Positions 1 through 6,186 of a stretch of 9,018 nucleotides of DNA are shown here, piece by piece. Positions within the stretch are counted from its first letter, which is position 1. Every line of letters starts with the position of its first letter. Position numbers and translations under genes: made by a program. Origin of the DNA: DATGLW01 sp035293965 (GTDB taxonomy: Bacteria > Actinomycetota > Acidimicrobiia > Acidimicrobiales > RAAP-2); assembly GCA_035293965.1 (NCBI GenBank), contig DATGLW010000008.1, forward strand, positions 1-9,018, read 5' to 3'. The notes beneath the pieces are model-generated. The model did not search any database. It saw only the letters and a list, made by a program, of their open reading frames with translations, and was not told the origin of the DNA.

Positions 1-1
1 G

Positions 2-48
2 GTCAGGCGGTGCGCCTGGCGCGGCGAGCCCGCGTGGCGGGCGGGCTC
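2..48 (-). terminator. Tandem hairpins at the aldehyde dehydrogenase stop
   Basis: Two perfect or near-perfect inverted repeats lie in a row. The first pairs GAGCCCGC (26-33) with GCGGGCTC (41-48) around a 7-base loop and overlaps the stop codon of the minus-strand aldehyde dehydrogenase. The second pairs CAGGCG (4-9) with CGCCTG (13-18) around GTG, and extends by a wobble and a GC pair to 2-20. There is no T-run, which is common for terminators of GC-rich actinobacteria. A role in ending transcription from the right is inferred from position; the hairpins themselves are directly visible. Confidence 0.45.
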
Positions 49-1507
49 AGGTGGCGGGCAGCCCGTAGGACTTGGTCTCGAGGTACTGCTCGAACCCCTC
101 GCGCCCGCACTGGCGTCCGATGCCGCTCTGCTTGTAGCCGCCGAAGGGGCACATGGGCCCGTACCAGGACCCGCCGTTCACCGTGATCACGCCTGCTCGG
201 ATCCGCCGGCCGACCGCCATCGCCCGCTCCACCGAGGCCGAGGTGACGGCCCCGCCGAGCCCGTACTGCGACTCGTTGGCGATGCGGACGGCGTCGTCGT
301 CGCCGTCGTGGGGGATGACGCAGAGCACCGGGCCGAAGATCTCCTCCTGGGCGATCGTGATCCGGTTGTCCGGCACGCCGAACACGGTGGGCTCCACGTA
401 GTAGCCCTTGGCCAGGTGTGCGGGCCGGCCGCCGCCGGTCACGAGCGTGGCCCCCTCCTGCTTGCCCTTCTCGATGTAGCCGAGGACGCGCTCGCGCTGG
501 CGGGCGCTGATCAGTGGGCCCATGATGTTCTGTGGGTTGGTGGGGTCGCCATAGGGCACGGCCTCGAAGGCCGCCTTGAGCGCCTCGAGCGACCACTCGT
601 ACCTGCTGCGGGGCACGAGGAGCCGCGTGTTCATGACGCACCCTTGCCCGGCGTGCATGCACAGGAAGGCGGCGGTGGGCACGACGGCCTCGAAGTCGGC
701 GTCGTCGAGTAGGATCTGGGCGGACTTCCCGCCGAGCTCGAGGAACAGGCGCTTGAGGGTGGCCGCCCCCTTCTCCATGATGCGCCGCCCGGTGGCGGTC
801 GACCCGGTGAAGGAGATGAGGTCCACGCGCGGGTCCACGGTCAGGACCTCGCCCACCAGGTGGTCGGAGGAGGTGACGACGTTGAGGACGCCCGGGGGCA
901 GGTCGGTCTTCTCGACCGCCAGGCGGGCCAGGCGCAGCGCGTTGAACGGGGTGTCGGGGGCCGGCTTGAGGACCACCGTGTTGCCCGTTGCCAGCGCCGG
1001 GCCAAGCTTGTTGAGGGTCACCTCGAGGGGGTAGTTCCACGGCACGATGGCCCCCACCACGCCGACGGGCTCCTTGGTCACGAGGCGGCGGGTCGGTTGC
1101 CCGAAGGACTCGCCGACACCGAGGTCGCGCTCCCACTCGAACTCCTCGATGTACTTGGCCGGCCACCGGAGCGCCTCCTGGAGCGGGGCGTCGAGCTGGG
1201 CGGCGTAGGTGGTCATCACCGGGCAGCCCACCTCGGTGACCAGCTCCTGGCGGATCTCCTCCCGCTCGGACTCGAGGGCCTCCGTCAACTGCTCGAGGCA
1301 CCGCTTGCGCAGGGCCTTGTCGGTCGACCAACCCGTCTCGTCGAAGGCCCGGCGGGCGGCGGCGATCGCCCGGCCCATGTCGTCGGCCGACGCGTCGGCG
1401 CACGAGCCGATGACCTCTTCGGTGGCCGGGTTGACGTTGTCGAACGTCTTGCCCGACTCGGCGCCGACGAGCTTGCCGTCGATCAGCAACCCGGATTCGT
1501 AGCCCAC
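47..1507 (-). CDS. NAD-dependent aldehyde dehydrogenase, substrate unknown
   Basis: A complete 486-residue aldehyde dehydrogenase, the usual length for the superfamily, expected to be cytosolic and to oxidise an aldehyde to the acid with NAD(P)+. All catalytic landmarks are present: VPWNYP with oxyanion Asn158, cofactor-binding Lys181 in VLKPAPDTP, the FTGSTATG turn (233-240), general base Glu257 in LELGGK, nucleophile Cys290 in HAGQGCVMN, and EEIFGP with Glu389. The C-terminal block FGGYKQSGIGRQ...GFEQYLETKS is typical of a large actinobacterial group that includes mycobacterial AldA-like proteins, whose substrates vary, so none is assigned. It starts at GTG (1507) with GAGGG three bases upstream. 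A hairpin downstream of the transaminase and a separate -10-like box suggest its own transcript, although it lies on the same strand 150 bases after the transaminase. It is only distantly similar to the second aldehyde dehydrogenase in the window. Confidence 0.95.
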   Translation of the reverse strand: MGYESGLLIDGKLVGAESGKTFDNVNPATEEVIGSCADASADDMGRAIAAARRAFDETGWSTDKALRKRCLEQLTEALESEREEIRQELVTEVGCPVMTTYAAQLDAPLQEALRWPAKYIEEFEWERDLGVGESFGQPTRRLVTKEPVGVVGAIVPWNYPLEVTLNKLGPALATGNTVVLKPAPDTPFNALRLARLAVEKTDLPPGVLNVVTSSDHLVGEVLTVDPRVDLISFTGSTATGRRIMEKGAATLKRLFLELGGKSAQILLDDADFEAVVPTAAFLCMHAGQGCVMNTRLLVPRSRYEWSLEALKAAFEAVPYGDPTNPQNIMGPLISARQRERVLGYIEKGKQEGATLVTGGGRPAHLAKGYYVEPTVFGVPDNRITIAQEEIFGPVLCVIPHDGDDDAVRIANESQYGLGGAVTSASVERAMAVGRRIRAGVITVNGGSWYGPMCPFGGYKQSGIGRQCGREGFEQYLETKSYGLPAT

Positions 1508-1560
1508 TGTCCCTCACCCCCACGGCACCCCCGGCGGGCGCCTCCGGTCCGATGCCGGCA

Positions 1561-1566
1561 AACCTA
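1561..1566 (-). promoter_or_regulatory. Possible -10 box for the aldehyde dehydrogenase
   Basis: Read on the minus strand the sequence is TAGGTT, matching the TANNNT pattern of actinobacterial sigma-70-type -10 boxes, in a region otherwise nearly free of TA steps. It would place transcription start about 45-50 bases before the GTG start. A weak -35-like CTGGCA lies about 19 bases further upstream (1586-1591), which is longer than ideal. Motif-based only. Confidence 0.3.
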
Positions 1567-1609
1567 CCTGTGCCCGTCAGCCGCTTGCCAGGCGGGAGAG
1601 GCACGGGTC

Positions 1610-1630
1610 GCGGCGCTCCACGAGCGTCGC
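1610..1630 (-). terminator. Hairpin after the aminotransferase gene
   Basis: An inverted repeat with 9-base arms, GCGGCGCTC (1610-1618) and GAGCGTCGC (1622-1630), encloses a 3-base loop. On the minus-strand transcript one position is an A-C mismatch. It lies 27 bases past the transaminase stop, between it and the next same-strand gene. No T-run follows. It may reduce read-through into the aldehyde dehydrogenase; function is inferred from position. Confidence 0.35.
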
Positions 1631-1657
1631 ACCCCTCGCGGGCACCCAGCTGGCTCC

Positions 1658-3055
1658 TCAGATGCGGCGCCACGCCTCCGACAGCGCGTCGCGCAGGATC
1701 TGGGCCATGAGGTCGAACTCCTCCTGGCCGCACACGAGGGGTGGCGCCAGCTGGATGACGGGATCGCCGCGGTCGTCGGCCCGGCAGATGAGGCCCGCTT
1801 CGAAGAGCGCGCCGGAGAGGAAGCCGCGCAGCAGGCGCTCGCTCTCCTCGTCGTCGAAGGACAGGCGGGTATGCTTGTCCTTCACGAGCTCGATGCCGTA
1901 GAAGTACCCGTCCCCTCGGACGTCGCCCACGATGGGCAGGTCGCGGAGGCCCTCGAGCGCCGCCCGGAACGCGGCCTCGTGCCGGCAAACGTGGCCGAGC
2001 ACGTCCTCGCGCTCGAAGGCGTCGAGGTTGGCGAGCCCCACCGCGCAGCTCACCGGGTGCCCGCCGAAGGTGAACCCGTGGGTGAAGCTGCGGGTGCCCT
2101 GCAGGAACGGCTCCACGAGACGCTCGCTCGCGATCATGGCCCCGAGGGGGGCGTAGCCGCTCGTGAGCCCCTTGGCCACCGTGATGAGGTCGGGCTGGAA
2201 GCCGTAGCGGCGCGCGCCGAACCAGTCCCCGAGCCGGCCGAAGGCACAGATGACCTCGTCGGACACGAGCAGCACCCCGTGGCGGTCGCAGATCTCGCGT
2301 ACCCGCTGGAGGTAGCCGGGCGGGGGCGTGAAGCACCCGCCGGCGTTCTGGACCGGCTCGAGGAAGACCGCGGCCACGGTCTCGGGCCCTTCCCGGACGA
2401 TGGCCCGGTCGATCTCGTCCGCGGCCCACCGGCCGAAGGCGACGGGGTCGTCGCCGAAGTACGGGGCGCGGTAGAAGTTGGTGTTGGCGACGCGCACCGA
2501 GCCGGCGACGAGCGGCTCGAAGGGCTCTTTCAGGGCTGGGATGCCGGTGATCGCAAGCGCACCCATCGTCGTGCCGTGGTAGGCGATGTGGCGGCTGATC
2601 ACCTTGGCGCGCGCTGGCTCGCCGATCAACCGGAAGTACTGGCGGGCGAGCTTCCACGCCGACTCCACCGCTTCGGACCCCCCCGAGGTGAAGAACACGT
2701 GGCCGAGGTCGCCCGGCGCCAGGTCGGCCAGGCGGTCCGCCAGCTCGATCGCGGCCGGGTGGGCGTAGGTCCACAGGGGGAAGTAGGCCAGCTCGGCCGC
2801 CTGGGTGGCTGCGGCCTGTGCCAGGTCCCTCCGGCCGTGCCCGAGCTGGCTCGTGAACAGCCCGGCCAGTCCGTCGAGGTAGCGCTTGCCGTGCTGGTCG
2901 AAGACGTAGGCCCCCTCACCGCGGACCATCACCGGCACCTCGTGGCTCGCGTCGAAGGCGCCGAGGCGCGTGAAGTGCATCCACAGGTGGCGCCTGGCGC
3001 GCTCGCTCAGGCTCGCGCCGGCCGTCTCGAGGTCGGTGGGGATGCTGTCGCTCAT
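1658..3055 (-). CDS. Class-III PLP aminotransferase, putrescine/omega-amine:pyruvate type
   Basis: A complete 465-residue fold-type-I class-III aminotransferase. Visible PLP-site elements in order are SGGSEA (124-129, phosphate cup), Tyr159-His160-Gly (ring stacking), Glu233 in FLEPVQ, Asp266-Glu267 in VSDEVICAFGR (Asp to the pyridine nitrogen), Schiff-base Lys295 in TVAKGLTSGYAPLGA, and THGFTFGGHP (325-334, phosphate contact from the partner subunit). The N-terminal pattern LWMHFTRLG...VPVMVRGEGAYVFDQHGKRYLDG is typical of SpuC-like putrescine/omega-amine:pyruvate transaminases. These move a terminal amine to pyruvate, giving alanine and an aldehyde. The neighbours supply a matching aminoaldehyde dehydrogenase and alanine dehydrogenase, which supports this substrate class. 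Start choice: ATG at 3055 with GGGAGG four bases upstream; the longer open frame beyond it has no family similarity. Beta-alanine, taurine or another omega-amine remains possible. Confidence 0.93.
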   Translation of the reverse strand: MSDSIPTDLETAGASLSERARRHLWMHFTRLGAFDASHEVPVMVRGEGAYVFDQHGKRYLDGLAGLFTSQLGHGRRDLAQAAATQAAELAYFPLWTYAHPAAIELADRLADLAPGDLGHVFFTSGGSEAVESAWKLARQYFRLIGEPARAKVISRHIAYHGTTMGALAITGIPALKEPFEPLVAGSVRVANTNFYRAPYFGDDPVAFGRWAADEIDRAIVREGPETVAAVFLEPVQNAGGCFTPPPGYLQRVREICDRHGVLLVSDEVICAFGRLGDWFGARRYGFQPDLITVAKGLTSGYAPLGAMIASERLVEPFLQGTRSFTHGFTFGGHPVSCAVGLANLDAFEREDVLGHVCRHEAAFRAALEGLRDLPIVGDVRGDGYFYGIELVKDKHTRLSFDDEESERLLRGFLSGALFEAGLICRADDRGDPVIQLAPPLVCGQEEFDLMAQILRDALSEAWRRI

Positions 3056-3059
3056 GTCG

Positions 3060-3065
3060 CCTCCC
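3060..3065 (-). promoter_or_regulatory. Ribosome binding site deciding the aminotransferase start
   Basis: On the minus strand GGGAGG sits four bases before the ATG at 3055. It fixes the start there, although the reading frame stays open for a further 187 codons upstream to 3616. Confidence 0.7.
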
Positions 3066-3084
3066 GTCGTCGCTCCCCTACCCG

Positions 3085-3090
3085 ACCGTA
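3085..3090 (-). promoter_or_regulatory. Possible -10 box for the aminotransferase
   Basis: TACGGT on the minus strand fits TANNNT and lies 29 bases before the ATG. No -35 box is recognisable. It is bracketed by CTACCC (3078-3083) and GGGTAG (3105-3110), a 6-base inverted repeat, and touches a GCGACCGGG element at 3091-3099, so a regulator could act here. Weak, motif-only support. Confidence 0.2.
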
Positions 3091-3199
3091 GCGACCGGGA
3101 ACCGGGGTAGGCCGGGAAGGGATGGACCCGCGGCCCAGGCGCGCCGCGCGGCCGGGGTGCCGAGGCGTCGGCCGGACCGGCGCCAGGGAGCCCGTGCGG

Positions 3200-3287
3200 G
3201 TCAGGCCGTCTGCGACCGGGGCCGGAGTGCTCGCCCTCCACCCCGGGGAGCAAGATCGCGGTCAGGCGTACGCGACCGGGGCCGGAG
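3200..3287. repeat. Duplicated operator-like motif between divergent amine genes
   Basis: Two copies of a composite motif lie about 60 bases apart: GTCAGGC, 4-5 variable bases, then the identical 16-mer GCGACCGGGGCCGGAG. Copy one is 3200-3227 and copy two is 3261-3287. The 16-mers start at 3212 and 3272, exactly 60 bases apart. A partial third copy, GCGACCGGGAACCGG, lies at 3091-3105 near the transaminase start. The second copy ends 30 bases before the first GTG of the plus-strand dehydrogenase. The region 3056-3317 contains no supported gene. A binding site for a regulator of the divergent pair is an inference; simple local duplication is the alternative. Confidence 0.5.
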
Positions 3288-3317
3288 CCCGGGCCTTGTC
3301 GGGCCGGCCAGCCCTCT

Positions 3318-4766
3318 GTGATCCTGGTCGCGGTGGCTCTCTGGCAGCTGCGCAATTTCGTCGGCGGCCGGTACGTCGAGGCGGTGAGCACGGCCCGCCT
3401 GCCCGTGGTCGACCCGAGCACAGGTGAGGTCTTCGCCGACGCCCCACGCTCGGGGCGAGAGGACGTCGACCTCGCCGTGCGCGCCGCGGCCGAGGCCTTC
3501 CCGGGGTGGCGGCGGGCGACGCCTGCCGAGCGGAGCCTTGCGCTCCTGCGCATCGCGGACGCGGTCGAGCGCCGGGGCGAGGAGCTGGTGCGGGCCGAGT
3601 GCCAGAACACGGGCAAGCCCTACGCCCTCACCATGACCGAGGAGCTCCCCGCCATCGTCGACCAGATCCGGTTCTTCGCCGGCGCGGCGCGGGTCCTCGA
3701 GGGCCGGGCCGCCACCGAGTACCTCCCCGGCCACACCTCGTTCGTGCGGCGCGAGCCGGTGGGAGTCTGCGCGGCGGTCACGCCGTGGAATTACCCGATG
3801 ATGATGGCGGTGTGGAAGTGGGCCCCGGCACTGGCTGCCGGGAACACCATGGTGCTCAAGCCGGCGGAGACGACTCCCGTCACCACCTTGCTGCTCGCCG
3901 AGCTCATGAGCGAGCACCTCCCGCCGGGCGTCCTCAACGTGGTCTGCGGCGACCGCGATACGGGGCGGTCCCTCGTCTCCCACCCAGTGCCAGCCATGGT
4001 TGCCATCACCGGCAGCGCCCGGGCCGGGGCAGAGGTGGCCGCCGCGGCCGCCCCGGGGCTCAAGCGGGTCCATCTCGAGCTCGGGGGCAAGGCACCGGTG
4101 ATCGTGTTCGACGACGCCGACCTCGAGGCCACGGCGGCCGGGATCTCGCGCGCCGCGTACTTCAACGCCGGCCAGGACTGCACCGCGCCCACGAGGGTCC
4201 TTGCGGCCCCGGCCGTCCACGGCGACCTGCTCGACGCGCTCGTCGAGCGGGCCCGGGCCACCAGGGTGGGTGGCGTCGAGCGGCCCGATGCCGAGGTCGG
4301 GCCGCTCAACAGCGCCGACCAGCTGCGGCGCGTCGAGGGGTTCTTGGACCGGGCCCCCGCGCATGCCCGGGTCCTCACGGGCGGCAACCGGGTGGGATCG
4401 CGCGGGTTCTGCTTTGCGCCGACGGTGGTGGCGGGGCTCCACCAGGCGGACGAGATGATCCAAGAGGAGATCTTCGGGCCCGTCGTGACGGTGCAGCGGT
4501 TCACCGACGAGGCCCAGGCCCTGGCGTGGGCCAACGGCGTGGCCTACGGCCTGGCCTCGAGCGTGTGGACGCGCGACCATCGCCGCGCGCTGCGCGTGGC
4601 GCGCGACCTCGACGTGGGCTGCGTCTGGATCAACACCCACATGCCCATCGTGGCCGAGATGCCCCATGGCGGCGTCAAGCGGTCGGGGTACGGCAGGGAC
4701 CTGTCCATCTACGGGCTCGAGGACTACACGCGCGTCAAGCACGTGATGAGCAGCATCGAGGCATGA
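3318..4766 (+). CDS. patD: Gamma-aminobutyraldehyde dehydrogenase (PatD family)
   Basis: A 482-residue aldehyde dehydrogenase that should oxidise 4-aminobutanal to 4-aminobutyrate, or a close aminoaldehyde homologue, with NAD+. Family-specific blocks match the PatD/YdcW group: DQIRFFAGAAR (115-125), TPWNYPMMMAVWKWAPALAAGN (155-176; Asn158), Lys181, LELGGKAPVIVFDDADLE (253-270; base Glu254), NAGQDCTA (nucleophile Cys288), GLASSVWT, CVWINTH, EMPHGGVKRSGYGRDLSIYGLEDYT and the VKHVMSS end. The start is uncertain. GTG 3318 opens the frame, but GTG 3333, five codons later, fits the usual N-terminus just before LRNFVGG better; neither has a clear ribosome binding site. It is divergent from the transaminase that would make its substrate, and 163 bases upstream of ald. 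The next stage, GABA transaminase and succinate-semialdehyde oxidation, is not encoded here unless the other aldehyde dehydrogenase takes part. Confidence 0.92.
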   Translation: MILVAVALWQLRNFVGGRYVEAVSTARLPVVDPSTGEVFADAPRSGREDVDLAVRAAAEAFPGWRRATPAERSLALLRIADAVERRGEELVRAECQNTGKPYALTMTEELPAIVDQIRFFAGAARVLEGRAATEYLPGHTSFVRREPVGVCAAVTPWNYPMMMAVWKWAPALAAGNTMVLKPAETTPVTTLLLAELMSEHLPPGVLNVVCGDRDTGRSLVSHPVPAMVAITGSARAGAEVAAAAAPGLKRVHLELGGKAPVIVFDDADLEATAAGISRAAYFNAGQDCTAPTRVLAAPAVHGDLLDALVERARATRVGGVERPDAEVGPLNSADQLRRVEGFLDRAPAHARVLTGGNRVGSRGFCFAPTVVAGLHQADEMIQEEIFGPVVTVQRFTDEAQALAWANGVAYGLASSVWTRDHRRALRVARDLDVGCVWINTHMPIVAEMPHGGVKRSGYGRDLSIYGLEDYTRVKHVMSSIEA

Positions 4767-4788
4767 GCAGCGTCGGGGCGATGCGGCA

Positions 4789-4816
4789 CCGGCGCACCGG
4801 TCGGCTGCGGCGCCGG
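4789..4816 (+). other. Hairpin in the gap before ald
   Basis: CCGGCGC (4789-4795) can pair with GCGCCGG (4810-4816) around a 14-base loop, 22 bases past the dehydrogenase stop. No T-run follows. The whole gap 4767-4929 contains no TA dinucleotide and so no TANNNT box, which favours ald being transcribed by read-through from the dehydrogenase. The hairpin might act as a partial terminator or RNA processing site; this is speculative. Confidence 0.2.
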
Positions 4817-4929
4817 CGTGGCCACGGCCCCCCTCGGTGCCCGGAGACCGCGCCCGCCCGCAAGAAGCGCAGCGGTCAGCGTTCCGACTGGCTCGACGCC
4901 CCGCCGCACGGCGTGGAAGGGTTGGGACG

Positions 4930-6048
4930 GTGATCGTCGGCGTGCCCCGCGAGCGCAAGGAGGACGAGTACCGGGTCGCCATCACGCCCGCCGCCGCCCG
5001 CGAGCTCACCTCGGCGGGGCACACCGTGCTCGTCGAGCGGGGCGCCGGTACCGGCTCGTCCCTGCCCGACGAGGACTTCGTGCGCACGGGGGCCAAGATC
5101 GTCGGCGACCCCGAGGACATCTGGGCGGAGGCAGACCTCGTCTTGCGGGTGAAAGAGCCGGTCCCCGAGGAGTACGGGCGCCTCGGGCTGCGCCGCGACC
5201 AGGTGCTGTTCACCTACCTGCACCTGGCTGCTTCGCGGTCGTGCACCGAGGCGCTCGTCGCCGCCGGCAACACCGCCATCGCCTACGAGACGGTGCAGCT
5301 GCCCGACGGCTCGCTCCCCCTCCTCACCCCGATGAGCGAGGTGGCCGGCCGCATGGCGCCCGTGGTGGCGGCCCACCACCTGATGCGCCCCGGTGGGGGG
5401 CGGGGCGTCCTCGTGTCGGGGACGCCCGGCGTGCAGTCGGCCAAGATCGTCATCATCGGCGCGGGCGTGGCCGGCACGGCAGCGGCGAGCGTGGCCGTGG
5501 GGCTCCATGCGAGCGTTGCCGTGCTCGACCGCAACGTGGAGCGGCTGCGCCAGCTCGACTACCACTTCCGCGGGGCGCTGGAGACCATCGCCTCGAGCTC
5601 GCACGCGATCGAGGAGGCCTGCCTCGATGCCGACATCGTCATCGGCGCGGTCCTGGTGGTGGGGGCCAGGGCGCCCAAGCTGGTCTCCGACGAGCTGGTG
5701 GCCGCCATGCGCCACGGCTCGGTGCTCGTCGACGTGTCCGTCGACCAGGGAGGGTGCTTCGAGGCGACCCGGCCCACCACCCATTCCCACCCCACCTTCG
5801 AGGCGAACGGGTCCCTCTACTACTGCGTGGCGAACATGCCAGGGGCCGTCCCCCACAGCTCGACGCACGCCCTCGTGAACGCCACCCTGCCCTACACCCT
5901 CGAGATCGCGTCCCTCGGGTGGCGCGAGGCCGTCCGGCGCGACCGGTCGCTCGCCAGGGGTGTGAACGTGTCGGCCGGGCGCGTGACCTACGAGCCGGTT
6001 GCCGAGGCCCACGGCCTGACCCACACCCCGCTCGCCGCGCTCTTGTGA
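4930..6048 (+). CDS. ald: Alanine dehydrogenase
   Basis: A complete 372-residue L-alanine dehydrogenase (AlaDH/PNT superfamily), essentially the family length. It converts L-alanine, NAD+ and water reversibly to pyruvate, ammonium and NADH in the cytosol. Sequence blocks closely match Mycobacterium tuberculosis Ald: MIVGVPRERKEDEYRVAITP with Arg15, LRVKEP with Lys75, TYLHLAASR with His98, AYETVQ, PMSEVAGR, the Rossmann loop IGAGVAG (176-182) with Asp200 at the end of the second strand (NAD preference), VDQGGCFEATRPTTHSHPTF with catalytic Asp272, and YYCVANMPGAVP with Asn302. Start choice: GTG 4930, giving the canonical MIVGVP N-terminus, with GGAAGG nine bases upstream (4915-4920); the open frame begins 31 codons earlier but that extension is not family-like. 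Placed after the aminoaldehyde dehydrogenase, it probably regenerates the pyruvate used by the transaminase. Confidence 0.97.
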   Translation: MIVGVPRERKEDEYRVAITPAAARELTSAGHTVLVERGAGTGSSLPDEDFVRTGAKIVGDPEDIWAEADLVLRVKEPVPEEYGRLGLRRDQVLFTYLHLAASRSCTEALVAAGNTAIAYETVQLPDGSLPLLTPMSEVAGRMAPVVAAHHLMRPGGGRGVLVSGTPGVQSAKIVIIGAGVAGTAAASVAVGLHASVAVLDRNVERLRQLDYHFRGALETIASSSHAIEEACLDADIVIGAVLVVGARAPKLVSDELVAAMRHGSVLVDVSVDQGGCFEATRPTTHSHPTFEANGSLYYCVANMPGAVPHSSTHALVNATLPYTLEIASLGWREAVRRDRSLARGVNVSAGRVTYEPVAEAHGLTHTPLAALL

Positions 6049-6050
6049 CA

Positions 6051-6086
6051 CCCGCCTGGGGCCTCCCGCCCGCCTGGGGCCCCTCG
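6051..6086. repeat. 18-base imperfect tandem duplication after ald
   Basis: Two adjacent 18-base units (6051-6068 and 6069-6086) both begin with the 13-mer CCCGCCTGGGGCC and match at 16 of 18 positions. They start three bases after the alanine dehydrogenase stop. GGCCCC (6078-6083) can also pair with GGGGCC (6112-6117), so this may be part of a weak terminator. Replication slippage is the simplest origin. Confidence 0.6.
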
Positions 6087-6131
6087 TGACCGCAGCCCCG
6101 GCAGCCGGAAAGGGGCCGTGCATGCCGCCGG

Positions 6132-6137
6132 TAGGAT
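6132..6137 (+). promoter_or_regulatory. Possible -10 box for the MFS transporter
   Basis: TAGGAT within GGTAGGATCACGG is a good actinobacterial -10 match. It predicts a start near 6143-6145 and a leader of about 43 bases before the ATG at 6187. No -35 box is recognisable 16-18 bases upstream. It lies inside the longer open frame that begins at 6118, which argues against the upstream start codons. Confidence 0.35.
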
Positions 6138-6177
6138 CACGGGCCCGGGGCGGGCAAGCGGTGCAGGTGGGCGGAAC

Positions 6178-6183
6178 GGAGGG
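6178..6183 (+). promoter_or_regulatory. Ribosome binding site deciding the MFS start
   Basis: GGAGGG is followed three bases later by ATG 6187. The spacing is short but matches that seen for the first aldehyde dehydrogenase. It supports ATG 6187 over the GTG at 6118, which has no purine-rich site and would add a non-family N-terminus. Confidence 0.6.
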
Positions 6184-6186
6184 CTG

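Noticed and set aside
3..2774. A 923-codon open frame on the minus strand spanning the aldehyde dehydrogenase and most of the aminotransferase
   Set aside because: It lies in another frame of two intact, motif-complete genes. Its product is dominated by Arg, Pro, Gly and Ala, the usual result of stop-poor frames in GC-rich DNA.
860..3091. A 743-codon plus-strand open frame opposite the same two genes
   Set aside because: It is antisense to well-supported enzymes and shows no recognisable domain, only long open frame caused by GC-rich codon bias.
3122..3427. A 101-codon plus-strand frame in the divergent intergenic region
   Set aside because: It overlaps the dehydrogenase start in another frame, has no ribosome binding site and an Arg/Pro/Gly-rich product, and covers the repeated motif.
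4837..4929. Upstream start for alanine dehydrogenase
   Set aside because: The 31 extra residues precede the canonical MIVGVPRE N-terminus of the family and have no counterpart in known enzymes.
3201..5213. A 670-codon minus-strand open frame opposite the PatD-type dehydrogenase and the start of ald
   Set aside because: Antisense shadow with Arg/His/Pro-rich composition and no family pattern.
6118..6186. Upstream GTG start for the MFS transporter
   Set aside because: The extension (MHAAGRITGPG...) is not family-like, lacks a ribosome binding site and contains the likely -10 box. ATG 6187 is better supported.
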